Shown: positions 12,601-26,500 of the stretch, one piece after another
How the letters are laid out: the number at the start of each line of letters is the position of its first letter
Position numbering within the stretch: the first letter of the stretch is position 1
Assembly: GCA_016647705.1 (NCBI GenBank)
Contig: CM028338.1
Span: forward strand, 16,156,577 to 16,220,576
Direction: 5' to 3'
Length of the DNA: 64,000 nt
Origin: Eucommia ulmoides
Taxonomy: Eukaryota > Streptophyta > Magnoliopsida > Garryales > Eucommiaceae
The notes under the pieces: model-generated
What the model saw: only the letters and a program-made list of their open reading frames with translations
The model's database searches: none
Told to the model about the DNA's origin: nothing
Position numbers and translations under genes: made by a program

Positions 12601-15600
12601 CTTACCGGACAAGAAAAACACCGTCACCTCACGGAATCTGCCCCGACAGAAGATGATAAGCAGTATGAGGAATGGATTCAAGTTGATGCGCAGATTGTAG
12701 TGTCGTTGTGAATTCGATGGAGCCTCAAGTAGCTGATATCTGTACTCATCTAGATACGTGTAAAGCCATATGGGAGTATCTTCATATGTTGTATTCCAGT
12801 AATCTCACCAGGATGTATGATTTATCGGTCGAGTACTTCCAACTTCAGCAAGGCACGCAATACTTTACAGATTATTTTGCCACATTCAATAGCCTTTATG
12901 AGGAGTTAAATACTATTCTATCGATGACTGTCGATCTGAAAGAAATGCAAAAGCAACGTGAGCAGATGGTTGTCATGAAGTTCTAAGCTGGATTGCGCCC
13001 AGAATTTGAACCGGTCCGATCTCAGATTCTTTCCAGTGCTACCCTCCCCACTATTACTGAAATGTATTCTCACGTCTCGCGTCTCGCGTAGCACTACCAA
13101 GGACAATAGTTCTGGCTCGAGTTCGTCTACGTTATCTGAGCATTCGGCGCTTGTTACGCAAATTCCTACACGACATCGAGGTCATCAACTCAGTTTTGGT
13201 CATGATGGTTTCTCTCGTGGTGGCCATGGGAATGGCCCTCGAGGTGGACGTATTGGCCGTGGTCGTGGCTCCTCTCGTCAATGCTCCTTTTGTGGAAAGG
13301 AGAATCATACTAAAGAAACATGTTGGGATTTAGTTGGTCGTCCACCCAAATTCGCCAATGCAGTGACATCTGATCCAGATAATCCTACTATTCCAGAATC
13401 TCAGACGGCCAAGGACATCTCTAATGAAGAATATGCTCAATTCCTTCAATATAAGGCATCTCAGCAGACATCTCTTCCCATTGCTTCTTTAGCTCAACGA
13501 GGTACTTCTTTTGCTTGTCTTTCCATTCGTCCTTCTCCTCCCACACCCTGGGTCATAAATTCTGCTGCCACTGATCACATATCAGGTATCTTCCTTATTT
13601 AAGCATATTCAGTCGTCATCTTCCTTGTCTCCTGTTACAGTTGCCGATGGTTCCACTGTCCCTATCCGTGGCATTGGTACAGTGGAACCCTCAACCTCCT
13701 TATCTCTTTCATCTGTCTTGTATATTCCTTTGTTTTCTTTTAATTTGATGTCAGTTAGTAAACTTACCAAACATCTTAATTGTTCTGTCTTATTTTTTCC
13801 TAATTCTGTCATTCTCCAGGATTTGCGGACGCGAAAGAAGATTGGCACAGGGCGTGAGGAAAATGGCCTTTATTACCTTGATCAGGACGAGAGTCCTGCT
13901 AACCCACCTACTGCCTGCCCTGCTGTTGCATCCGCTCACCAGATCCATCGTCACCTTGGTCATCCCTGCCTTGGCAACCTCAAGTTACTTGTTCCTAATT
14001 TACGTTATTTGTCTTCATTAGAGTGTGAGTCTTGTCGATTGGGTAAGCATCACCGTATTTCATTTGCTTCCCTAGCTCATGTTCGAGCATCGAGTCCTTT
14101 TAATTTAGTTCATTCAGATGTTTGGGGTCCTTCTCGTGTTACTTCTACATTAGGTTTTCATTATTTTGTCACATTTGTGGATGATTTTTCCAGAGTTACT
14201 TGGCTTTATTTAATGAAAGATCGTTCCGAATTATTTTCTATTTTTCGTGCATTTTGTGCTGAAATTAAAACTCAATTCAATGTACCAGTGCGTATTTTTC
14301 ATAGTGATAATGCTAGAGAATATTTTTCTCAGCCATTTACTTCATTTATGTCTCACTCTGGCATCTTACATCAGTCTTCTTGTCCTCACACACCACAGCA
14401 AAATGGCGTTGCTAAACGTAAGAATCAACATCTCCTAGAAGTGGCTTGTACTCTTCTTTTTGAGATGAACGTTCCCAAACACTTCTAGAGCGATGCGATT
14501 CTTACAGCTTGCTTCCTAATCAACCGGATGCCGTCCTCTACCCTAAATGGCAAGGCTCCTCATTCTATTCTTTTTCCCCGTTCACTCTTGTTTAGTTTAC
14601 CTCCTCGAATATTTGGGTGTGTTTGTTTTGTTCATCAGTTGACTCCCGGCAGGGACAAGTTAGATCCCCGTGCTTTAAAATGTGTCTTCCTCGACTATTC
14701 TCGCACACAAAAGGGTTATCGATGTTATAGTCCATCCTTCCGTCGCTCATTTGTGTGTGCAGATATTACATTCTTTGAGTTCACCCCTTACTTTACGGCC
14801 CCATCATCTCGAGATGATCTCGATGTTACACTTCCTTTGCCAAGTGCACTACATCCTGCACTATCTTCCTCTACTCCAGATCCTATCCCCCCTAGTCGTC
14901 CTTCAACCCCTTTGCAGGTATACTCTCGTCACCAGAAGGTAAACTCCGCTGTTGTGCCCATCAATTATGTGCCCTCAGATTCTTCTCCAGTAGACCTACC
15001 TATATCTGACCTGGACATGCCCATTGCCATCCGGAAGGGTAAGCGCACATGTACTAACCATCCTATTTCTAACTTTGTCTCATATGCACACCTATCTCCT
15101 TCATACTCCTCTTTTGTTGCCTCTTTGTCCTCTGTTTCTATTCCTAAGTTTGTTTCAAAGGCCCTCACTCACCCTGGTTGGGCAAAAGCAATGGACCCTG
15201 GTTGGGCAAAAGCAATGGAAGAAAAAATGTTTGCCTTACATCAGAATGACACTTGGGATCTCGTCTCGCTTCCGCCTGATAAAACTATAGTTGGATGTAA
15301 ATGGATGTACACTGTCAAAGTTCATCCGAATGACACTATTGATCGACTCAAGACTCGCTTAGTTGCTAAAGGCTATTCTTAGGTATACGGTCTCGATTAC
15401 TATGAGACCTTTTCTCCCGTTGCCAAACTCGCTTCTGTTCATTTGTTCATCTCCCTGGCTGCCACTTTTCGTTGGCCATTACATCAGCTTGATATCAAGA
15501 ATACTTTCTTCAATGGCGATCTAACTGAGGAAGTATATATGGAGCAACCTCCTGGGTTTGTTGCTCAAGGAGAGTCTGATTTGGTATGTCGTTTGAAGAA

Positions 15601-18600
15601 ATCTATTTATGACCTCAAGTAATCTCCCAGAGCAAGATTTGGAAGATTTAGTGAAGTGGTCACTGAATTAGTCTTCGCCGTTGTGGAGTCGATCATTCTA
15701 TCTTCTACAAGCATAGTAAAGTCGGGAGACTATTGTTGATTGTGTATGTGGATGATATCGTGATAACCGGGGATGACCACGGTGGCATTCAAGAACTCAA
15801 AAGGTTTTTGCATAGTAAGTTCCAAACTAAATATTTGGGGCACCTAAAGTATTTCTTGGGGATTAAAGTTGCTTGATCAAGTCAAGGCATTTACCTGTCT
15901 CAGAGAAAATGTCCTCGACCTATTGAGCAAAACAGGAATGCTGGGAGCAAAACCGATTGACTCACCTATGGATCCAAACACCAAATTGTTGCCAGATCAG
16001 GGTGTACCACTGACAGATTCAACTCAATATAGACGGTTAGTTGGGAAGATGAACTACCTGACAGTTACCAAGCCAGATATCTCCTTTGCTGTTAGTGTTA
16101 TCAGTCAGTTCTTGGATCGCCCAATGATTTGTCATTGGGATGCAGTGATCCGTATTCTCCGACATCTGAAAGGTGCTCCTGGTTGTGGTTTGCTATATCA
16201 AAATTTCGGCCATACTCAAATAAAGGGCAACGCAGACGCAGACTGGGTCGGATCACCCTTAGATAGGAAATCTACTACTAGGTATTGTGTATTTGTTGGT
16301 GGTAACCTTGTCTCTTGGAAAAGTAAAAAACAAACGGTAGTGGCACGGTCAAGTGCAGAACCAGAATACAGGGCAATGGCCCATACTACTTGTGAGTTAA
16401 CGTGATTGAAACATTTGTTGAAAGAATTTAAATTTGAACACACTTCACCGATGGACCTGATATGTGATAATCAAGCAGCACTTCATGTTGCATCCAACCT
16501 AATCTTTCATGAGAGAACAAAATACATTGAAGTTAATTGTCACTTCATTCGAAAAAAATTATTGCAGAAACAAATTAAGACTAAACATGTAAATTCAGTT
16601 GATCAATTAGCTGATATATTTACTAAACCGTTGGGGGGTTCAAGGATAAAATACATTTGTAACAAGTTAGGAGTATACAATATATATGCTCCAACTTAAG
16701 AGGGAGTGTTAAAAGGGTATTTAGGTATTTTCTGTATTACGTAGGGTTTTCCCTAGGGTTTCCCGTACGGCTGTATTGTTTCTTCATTCTTATTATAAAT
16801 AGTGGGAGAGGCTGACACAAAAGTTAAGCCGTCTCTTTCTTTTCTTACTCTTCTTTTATTTCAACACTAAGATTTAAATTCCATGATTTACTCTTTATAC
16901 ATGTATAAACAGGTGCCTCCTTGAGAGAAGAATACACAAAAAATTCTCTTCCTAACTATAGGTTATGCTTCAGCGTGATAGCAAATATAAAATCAACCAA
17001 AAAAAAAAAGAGCTCTCTAACAATAATTTGGAGCAGCAAATAAATCTTAATATTCTTTTATAAATAGTTCGTAAAGGAATAAGCTAAAAGTAATTTCGGG
17101 CAAAATGACAGGACAGGAGGGGCTACCTTGTTTGAGAAACAAGTGATAAGAAAGTGGAAAGCCACTGCACTTCTTAGGTGCTTACTGCGTGCATTCACCC
17201 CTGATATGCTCTCCACAGTTCGCAAGCAGTTGACGTCCTTTGGTACTCTGCATTCACAATAATACATTTTCAGTCAAAATTAGAAAAAAAAAATTGAAAG
17301 TACATTTTCAATAATATAGGCCAAACAGAACGAAGAGATCGTTTCAGATGCACACTGCCTGCCAGAAACATAGCGAAGAAAACAATATGCAAGAAATCAA
17401 CTGCTTCAAGATACATGGAAGTAGGACAGAATGACATTTCGGTTTTTAGACCTGCTGAAGCTCACGATGAACACAAACAACAGCAAAACAAGTGTCTGTG
17501 CATGCTTTGCTCGTTCAACACATCGGAGTCATAATATTCTTGGTAGTCGATGGTGCATATTCCTAATATTTAATATTTCCATAAAATCACAACTCCACAA
17601 GAATAATTGCAATTGCGTACTGATACATTACAACTAAGAGGATAAAGCTTAGTACTGATAAATAAGCAATTAAGACTGTGTTTGGGTGAAGGATTTTGGG
17701 AGGGGATTTGGTTTTGATAAGGGCATTCTGAAATTCAAAAGTTAAGGACCCGTTTGGTAACCATTTCCGTTCTCATCCCATGCACTGGGATGGGAATGGG
17801 ATGGGATGAGAATTATGGCCCTGTTTGGTAACCATTTCCATTCCAAAATTTCTCATTCCATTCCTAGATTTTTGGGAATTCTGTTTGGGAATAGCGTTTG
17901 GTAATTTTTGTTTTCATTTTCATTCTATTCCCATTTGAGAATTGTGCTCATTTTTTTCTTAAGAAATGAGAAACAAAAAAAATTGTTTCTCATAATTTCC
18001 ATTCCATTCCCAAAACCAATTTCACTGTTCATCCGCCGGGCGACCACCGTCGCCTTCCGCCCCGCCGCCCGCCGGTCACCTCTGGTATCACCGGCCAATC
18101 ACCACCACCGCCGGCCACCTGACAACTTCCGGCGATGCCGGCCACTGGCCACCACCCTGCCAAAACAAAAAAAAAAAATCTAAAAAAAAAAAAAAATTGA
18201 TTTTAGGATAAAATCGTTACCAAACTCGATTCTCTTCCCAAAACAAAAAAAAAAAATTATCGTTACCAAACGCGATTCTACTCCCAAGAAGGAAACAAAA
18301 TTTCCATCCCATTCCCATCTCACTGCTGGAATGGAAATAGAAACGGTTACCAAAAGCCACCTATGTTTCCTCCTTGGGAGGAGAATGACGTTTGATAACG
18401 ACAATTTTTTTTTTTTTGTTCTGGGAACAGAATTGTATTTGGTAATGATTTTACCCTAGAAATTAAGAACGAACTGTTAGGCCCCATATTCTAAAAGAAA
18501 GGGTAGTTTGGGTAAATCCTATTAATAGTTGTTATTAGGCATCTTTCTGTTATGGTTTGTTCTACTATTCTGTTAGGGAGTGAATGGTGAGCATAAAAAG

Positions 18601-21600
18601 CTAAGGTTGAATGAGGGTATATGGAGAAATTGATAATTGTTTGGTATTGAGCATAGCTCATTTGGAGAGTCCTAAGTCTCTCGAATTACTTGGTTGGAGA
18701 GTTTCCAAGCCTCTCAAATGCTTGGTTTATCTTCGTAATTGATAGATTGTTGAATAAAATTCATAGATACCGATTTGGTTCATATCACGAACCCTAAACC
18801 ACAAATTCAAGAACAAATCCTAAAACAAATTCAAAAACACCAAGAACAATTTCGACTTCGAAATCCGAAACCCGAAATAGAACATCACAAATCGAAACGA
18901 TTTCGAAATTCCAATCCAAACCCTCATATTTCTGTTTCGATTATACAACGATCTCGAAATCCCAATCCAAACCCACAAATCGTTTCTGTTTTGATTTCGA
19001 TTTCGAAATCGAAATAGGGTGTCAATTTCGAAATCGAAGGCGAAGCAGACGAAGCAAATGCAGAAGAACAAAGGCGAGGCAGCCACGGACGAACGAAGAG
19101 GAAGAAGCAAACATCCTTGAACATGAAGCAGATGACGATTTGGAAGAAACCTGTCCAAATTCAAACAAATTCAACATAGAGTTTCGATTTCGAAAAATCA
19201 ATCGGATTTCGACGAATGCGAAGACGATGGGGACGAAATAGGTTTCGACGATGACGACGAAGGCGAAGACAACGAACTGAAGAGGATGAATCGACAACGA
19301 ACTGAGGTTGAAATCGACGAACTGAGAGGAGGTTGAAATCGACGATCGACGAACAAGACGCAAGAACACGAAGAAAAGAAGAAGAAAAAAAGAAAAAAGA
19401 AAAAAAAGGAGAGAAAGAAAAGAGCCTACCAAAAATTGAAGGGGGGTCTCACTAACAATTACAATAATTCCCTCCATGTCCTTTTTGGCAAATGAGAATG
19501 GGATGGGCACAAATGGAAAGGGTTTTTTTATTGTTTCTCAACCCTTAAAAAAAAAAGGGGCATAATTCCCATTTTAGAATGGGATGGGAATGGAAACAAA
19601 AAATGAGAGTAGTTACCAAACGCTATTCCTAAACAGAAATCTCAAAACTCTGGGAATGGGATGGGAATTTCTGGGATGGGAACGGTTACCAAACTGGGCC
19701 TAAAAAACTTCTTTTGGCCACTTCAGAGTGAAATTAATAATGTGAATGGGATTAAGTATTACAATTTTATTAAGCTCATGATATTTGTTTCAATTTCAAC
19801 TCATCACTTTTCCATTTTTCCAAGTTTGTCCTAAAAAATCATCAATACTATTTGCAATGTGCCACGTTTTTTTCTTTTTTTGGATAAATATGTTATTCCA
19901 TGATTCCTAGAAATGATAAATAAAACAAAAGCTGGTGTTTCTGTAAACTAGCACAGTATACTTGGTGGCAAAAGTTGGTCAATAAAATCAATGCAAAATG
20001 AAATAATTCGATAAATTGACAAAAACCTGCAAGCAATAGACTTCGCCACTTTCTCACAGCTAGTGTCCCACTCATCATTTGTAAAGAAACTAACAACTGA
20101 CAGCAAACATTCATTCAAAATCACAGAGAGGCCTAATAGCCGTCGATCTAAGAAGAGGCAGATAACCACAACAACTAACTCTTCTGCTTCTGAAGTGGAA
20201 AAGATTGAACGAGCACTTCTGCAATCAAAATCATACCATTATTGAGAATCTCAAAAACCCAAAATACTGCAATGCCAATTTAAGCTATAATGACAGAATA
20301 CCAGTAGGATAGAGGTGCACCATTAACATTAAAATTGCACTTACAAATAATGCATGAAGAATAAAACATGCATAACACCACCAGAAACAAATAACAGCAG
20401 AATGTTAATGCTGTTTGCACATACCTTGCTTGGCTACAAGCAGCTAAATATTTTATCAAAGCTCTGATACTTTGAGGTGGTCCCAGATGACCAGATACTG
20501 AAAAACAATATAAAGTAGTTATAAGAACATCATAGGTTAAGCTGATATCCTTCAGATATGCTTCAAGTAAGTAAGTAAAACAACAATGCAAGATCCCCAA
20601 AATGTATCTTTCAGTATTGTCATAAAAGAAAAATATGCAACACAGGAGTTACACTATCAAACTGCAGCTAAACTCGAGTGTGAAACCAGTGTCAACTTTT
20701 TGTTACATTGCTTCTTAGAAACCACACAGAAACGACAAGATGTAAGTACAGAAACAAGCTCATAAATGGGTAAATAGGTGCACAAAGCTCCAGCATCGCA
20801 GGGTAAGACTCAAAGGAGGATAAAATGTGCACAACCTCACCCCATATGGAGAGGTTGTCTCCTTGAAGTTTCAAAAACAATGTCTAAACGCTAAAATTTA
20901 TGAAATCCTATGTTTCCTTCACAAAAGTACGGTGTTTCTTGTTTTCTAAAATTGCAGTTCAGGGAAACCATCAAATGCAAAAGACAATGTTAGCACACAC
21001 TGTAACAACCCAATGGGCATTAACTCACTCTCAAAAGACGCCTAGAGGAGGATTACCCCTAGGCTTTATATACAGCTCAGGATCAGGTGACACAAGCGAT
21101 GTGGGATTCAACACGGCGCCTCACGCGCAGGATGAACTTTAACAAACCACCGCAAACGGATATCGGGGGGCCCAACATCAATATAGGATTCAACGCACCC
21201 CCTCACGAGCATGGTAGACTTCGAAAACCACTGCGAACGGATATCAGGGTCCAACAATGATGTGGGATTAAAAACACCCAACATCAGACAAGAGTACTAA
21301 TTCTGATCCCATGTAACAACCCAATGGACCTAACCCACTTTCAAAAGACGCCTTGTAAAAGGAGGATTACTCTAGGCTTTATATATAGCCTTTAATCAGG
21401 TAACACAAGCAATGTGAGATTCAACACACACAAGTGACTAAAATAGGAATTGCATTCAATCAGATAGGAATGGTGTACCTGATGGGGAAGGCCATCTCTT
21501 CGAACTTACGTACGGCGGGGCAAAAAAATCATTAGTGTCTCTCTTCTCACAATAGTTAATTATAGTTGTTGATGTAGTCATTAATGTCACAGCCATTATT

Positions 21601-23524
21601 CTTATTTTGTAAAACAACCGTTGTTCCTATTTTGTTAAGTAACCATCATTGTTTGTTAAGTAGCTGTTTTCCTATTTTGTTATATAGTTGTTACTTTTTG
21701 CTATTCTAAGCCCATCAAGTGATGCTTCATTGTAATAGAAACGAACATCTTATGGTTGACTATTGGATTATTTGAGCAGGCATTCTCTTCTTTTCATTAT
21801 TTTTTTCTTTTCAATTGGCCTCCTTCATTAATTGGTATTCAGAGCTCACTTTGATCATTGACGTTTCGCATGCAAACCAAAAGCTCTAGCAACCATCAAT
21901 CAGCCCAGCCACATTCAACTACAATAGTTAAACGATCCAAATCCAACCCCACCATCCCACATCCGACCTTCACCGCTTTGGATCTAAGCTCATCAAACCA
22001 CTATAGGCCCTAGCCAGCCTTCACCGAACCTCACTAGGCCCCGTCAAACCTCACCATGTCTGTTCCAGCCTTTGCCGGCCCTCACAAGAGCTTCACCGTA
22101 CCCCAAATCTGCTCTAGCCTCCCTTTGTAGCGGTTGCCGACTATTTTTTACCCTAGGCATGATCAGTAAGTCCCACTATAGTTAAAAAAATTAAAAAATA
22201 AAATTAAAACAAAATATATATATACACTATTGTTTTATTTCAAGTTTTTGCATTTAAAAAAAATGAAAACAACAACAACAATAGATATTTGTATATTTCT
22301 TGTCACATTAATACCCCTATTGCATTATTGCGATAATATAGCCTTGTAGTATATCCAGTTAGAATATTTAAGGCATTAACATCATCATTACTTTATAATC
22401 CACTCCATGACTATTCGGGACCTAAAAAATTCCCAAAATTTCATTCGACGAATAGGAGGATCATATCAGCCTACATCTTCATCTTTTGAGAAATCACGCA
22501 AGACCATTCAATGACATCCTGCCTCAATAGTACTCAAGAGTAATTATAACCCTATTCACAGACCACCAGAAACTTCCAGAACAAGCTCTAATCCTAGTCA
22601 AACTATCTACTAGAGACCTAGTACAACTAAGACTGGGGATTTCTCCTCCATTAAATGTCACATTGTCACAGTGTAGGTCACTTTGCATTGCGTTGCCCAC
22701 ATCAAACCCTGGCAATAGGTATCAAAGAGGTAGAACCCCTAGATGAGGAAGAAGCTAACCAAGTAGTGAAATCTTTAGGACCTTCGGAAGAGAGAAAAGA
22801 ACAAGGGGACGAGTCCAAGAATGTTTATCTCATAAGGTGTATCATTACTACACCTATTGATTCTGAAGCCTGGAAATGTACCAGTATCTTTCACACTTAT
22901 GTTGAGTGTAGGGATAGAGTTCGTAAGTTGATTCTCGAGAGAGGAAGCCCGATGAATGTTGTATCCAAGTCCGTTGTTGCTAGGTTAAAGCTCAAAACTG
23001 GCACACTTCCTCACCCCTATAGGGTTATCTGGGTAGATAAGACCTCCTTACCTGTTTCTAAGTCTTGTTTGGTACCAATCAAGATGGGTTATTCCACATA
23101 GATTTTATTTGATGTTTTACCTACAGATGTTGCTCATGTTCTCTTAGGTCGTCCATGGCACTATGACGTGGACGCGAAAAACTTTGGCAGGGACAATACT
23201 TATGTTATTCAACATGCTGGCAAAAACATCATTTTAAAACCAGCAAAACCCGACCCAAAAAGAGTCAAACAAAGAATGAGTCTTCTTCACAAACCACCTG
23301 TTAAAAGGGTATTTATATATTTCCAATATTGTTCAGGGTTTCCTATATTATTTAGGGTTTCTTGTATTGTTCCCTAATTACTATTAGAAATAAAGGGAGA
23401 GGCTAACACAATGTGTAAGTCTTCTCATTCATTTTTTTCTTTAACATGGTATCCAGAGCAAGTTATGGGACACTAATCCCGTAGTCCTGTTGATCCATAA
23501 TTTTTTTTTCCCTCTTTGCCCTAC

Positions 23525-23580
<56 letters not shown>

Positions 23581-26500
23581 GATTGTTGACAGCCCTAACA
23601 TTCCCGCCGCCACCGAAACCCTGCCTCGTCTCCGCCGCAACTACCACTAAGATCCGACCTTCGCCGGCCCAATCCGATCTTCGCCGTCGTTAATCGACCT
23701 TCGCCACCGCCAATCGGACCCATTGGCGACCTTCGTCGTTGCTCTTCAACCCTAATCGCCACTATTCAGGCTAAATCCACCCCCGCCGCTGCTATTTCAA
23801 GCTTCGCCACCGTCGACCCGTATTCACAGTACTATTCCGCCATCGACCAGTGCTTCTTCTCCCTTCACAACTTCGATTCGCCACTAATTCGAAGTTTACT
23901 GCCGCCAGATGTGCGATTCCAAGGTTCGTCGCTGCTGCCTTTGCTTTCAAAACCCTAGATCTCTCTAGCTGTTGCTGCTGTTGTCTCTGTCTAGATCTGA
24001 TGGTAACACAAGGGTTTTGTTCGTGAGCACCGTTCGTTCGATTATCCAGATTTGAGAAATTATTCTAGACCAGAACTAATGTCCCACATGTTCGTGAGTA
24101 TTGTTTTGCTTATAATGTTCTTCATTTAAGCCCTATAGTTGTTTGTGTTATTGGTTTGTTTCCCTTGTGCAAGTTGTTTGTTCGTTGTTGTGTTGACGAG
24201 TACTAATATCGATGACTACACTCCAACCGTTAACAATCCGCAAGTTAAACGGGACCAATTACTTACAGTGGTCCAAAATTGTACAAGTTGTTACCGATCA
24301 AGGGTAACGAGGTGGCCGAGGAAGTTGTAGTAATGAATTTCGAGGTGGCCAAGGTGGTCATTGTCGTGATCAAAATCGTCGGGGCTCATTTTGTGACAAG
24401 AAAAATCATATCCAAGATACATGTTGATATAGAGTTGGCCGTTCTTCTAAGTCCGTTCATGTGGCAACTTCTAATCAAATTGCTCCCGTTTTAGCATCCA
24501 ACTCTTTACCTCTCAAGGCAATTTATGATGACAAGTATGTTCAGTTCCTCCAGTTTAAGGCGTCCAAGCAGCCATCTACCCCCATTACTTCGCTAGCTCA
24601 ACGAGGTAACCCTACTGCATGTCTTTCTTTTCATCCTTCCACTTCTATACCTTGGATCATAGACTCCGCTGCAACCGATCACATGTCAGGTACCTCTTCT
24701 TTATTTAAGCATGTTCAGTCATCTCCCCCATTGTCCCCTGTTACTGTTGTTGATGGTTCCACTGTCCCTGTTCGTGGTATTGGCATTGTAGAACTTTCAC
24801 ACTTTCTCTTTATCATCTGTCTTATATATTCCCTCTTTTGCTTTTAATTTGATATCGGTTAGTAAGCTTACTCAACAACTTCATTGTTCTGTTTGTTTCT
24901 TTCCTGATTCTGTCATTATCCAGGATTTGAAAACACAGAAGACAATTGGCGTAGGGCGTGAGAAAAATGGTAATAATAATCACAACGAAACACCTATTAT
25001 CCTGCTCACTGCCTGTCCTACCGTTGCATCTGCCCACCAAATTCATTGTCGCCTAGGTTATCCATGTCTTATCAATCTAAAGGTACTTGTTCCTAGTTTA
25101 CGTCATTTGTCCTCCTTAGATTGTGAATCTTGTCAGTTGGAAAAACGTCATTGTACTTCATTTACTTCCTCGGCTCAGTATCGAGTCCTTTTAGTTTAGT
25201 TCATTCAGACGTTTGGGGTCCTTCTCATATTACCTCTACATTAGGCTTTCGTTATTTTGTCACGTTTGTCGATGACTTCTCCAGGGTTACATAACTCTAT
25301 TTAAAGAAAGATCGTTCTGAATTGTTCTTCATTTTCTCTGCCTTTTGTGCTGAAATTAAAACTCAATTTAATGTGTCAGTGCATATACTTCGTAGTGATA
25401 ATGCTCGAGAATATTTTTCTCAACCATTTATTTCCTTCATGTCACAGTTTGGTATATTGCATCAGTCTTCTTGTCCTCACACACCGCAGTAAAACGGAGT
25501 TGCTGAGCGTAAGAATCGACATTTCCTAGAAGTGGCTCAAACTCTAATGTTTGAGATGAATGTTGCCAAACACTACTGGGCAGAAGCAATTCTTACAACT
25601 TACTTCTTGATTAATAGAATGTCATCTTCTACCCTGAATGGCAAAGTTCCCCATTTTATTCTTTTTCCCCGATCACCCTAGTTTGCTTTACCTCACCGTA
25701 TCTTTGGAGGTGTCTGTTTTGTTTACCAGTTGACTCCCGATAAGGATAAGTTAGATCCCTGTGCCATAAAATGTGTCTTCCTTGGTTATTCTTGCACACA
25801 AAAAGGATATCGGTGTTATAGTCCTTCTTTACGTTGCTCTTTCATTTGTGCAGATGTCACCTTCTTTGAGTCCACCCCTTATTTTGTTGTCCTATCCCCT
25901 CGGGATGATGTGGATATCACCCTTCCTTTACCAAGCCTCCCAGGCCCGACACCATATCCTTCCACTCCAAAACCTGTCCCGCCTAGTCATCGTTCACCAC
26001 AAGTATACTCTGCCATCGAGCCCATCGTCTCTGTGTCTTCAAATTCTTCTCCAATTCATCCATCCATGTGTGAGTTGGACATTCGCATTGTTGTTCGGAA
26101 AGGTAAGCGTACATATACTCAACATCCTATTTCTAAGTTTGTTTCATATGCACATTTATCTCCTTCATATTTCTCTTTTGTTGCTTCTCTATCATTTGTT
26201 TCTATTCCTAAGTCTGTCACAGAAGCTCTCACTCACCCTGGTTGGATGACCGCAATGAAAGAGGAAATGTTAGCTTTACATCAGAATGGTACTTGGGATC
26301 TTGTCTCGCTTCCGCTTGACAAAACAATAGTTGGATGTAAATGGGTGTATACAGTCAAAATTCATCCGAATGGCACCATTGATCGACTCAAAGCTCGTTT
26401 AGTTGCCAAAAGTTACACTCAGGTATATCGTCTTGATTATTCAGAGACCTTTTCTCCGATTTCCAAACTCGCTTCTGTTCGCTTGTTCATCTCTTTGGCT

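Larger units (their letters stand above)
11816..16866 (+). mobile_element. Near full-length Ty1/copia element, family A copy 2, TSD CTAAG
   Basis: The element is 5051 bp, with CTAAG at 11811-11815 and 16867-16871. Its LTRs are 159 and 160 bp (11816-11974, 16707-16866) and differ at about ten positions, so it is not a very recent insertion. The primer site TGGTATCCAGAGC follows the 5' LTR and a purine tract precedes the 3' LTR. Gag, protease, integrase, RT and RNase H are all present but broken. The short LTRs suggest an Ale/Retrofit-like lineage, which is inference. Confidence 0.93.
4932..16970 (+). mobile_element. Second degenerate copia element (copia-B2), split by three younger insertions
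   Basis: Three blocks of one copia element can be joined across insertions: RT around 4932-5127, RT/RNase H at 7265-7797, and the RNase H end plus 3' LTR start from 11651. Removing the gypsy element (TSD CATTG) and two copia elements (TSDs TTCAC and CTAAG) restores contiguous sequence. Its 3' LTR starts at 11724 after the purine tract GCGAGGGAG and resumes at 16872. The left end, and the right end near 16970, are not defined. Confidence 0.65.
17746..19700. mobile_element. Composite Harbinger-like TIR element with TSD TAA
   Basis: The left end GGACCCGTTTGGTAACC and right end GGTTACCAAACTGGGCC are inverted repeats, flanked by TAA at 17743-17745 and 19701-19703. A 3-bp TWA target repeat is typical of PIF/Harbinger. 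No transposase is visible. The interior holds a second family member, a solo LTR, and a stretch rich in CGAAATC repeats (18890-19350). Confidence 0.75.

Noticed and set aside
18820-19510. Long minus-strand open frames rich in Phe, Leu, Ser and Val
   Set aside because: They arise from the CGAAATC and GAAGAAGA repeats inside the Harbinger-like composite and show no domain.
20692-20880. Minus-strand open frame with [20 protein letters not shown], considered as an extra host exon
   Set aside because: Exons 7 and 8 already join in phase without it, there are no flanking splice sites, and the sequence resembles non-coding SINE-like motifs.
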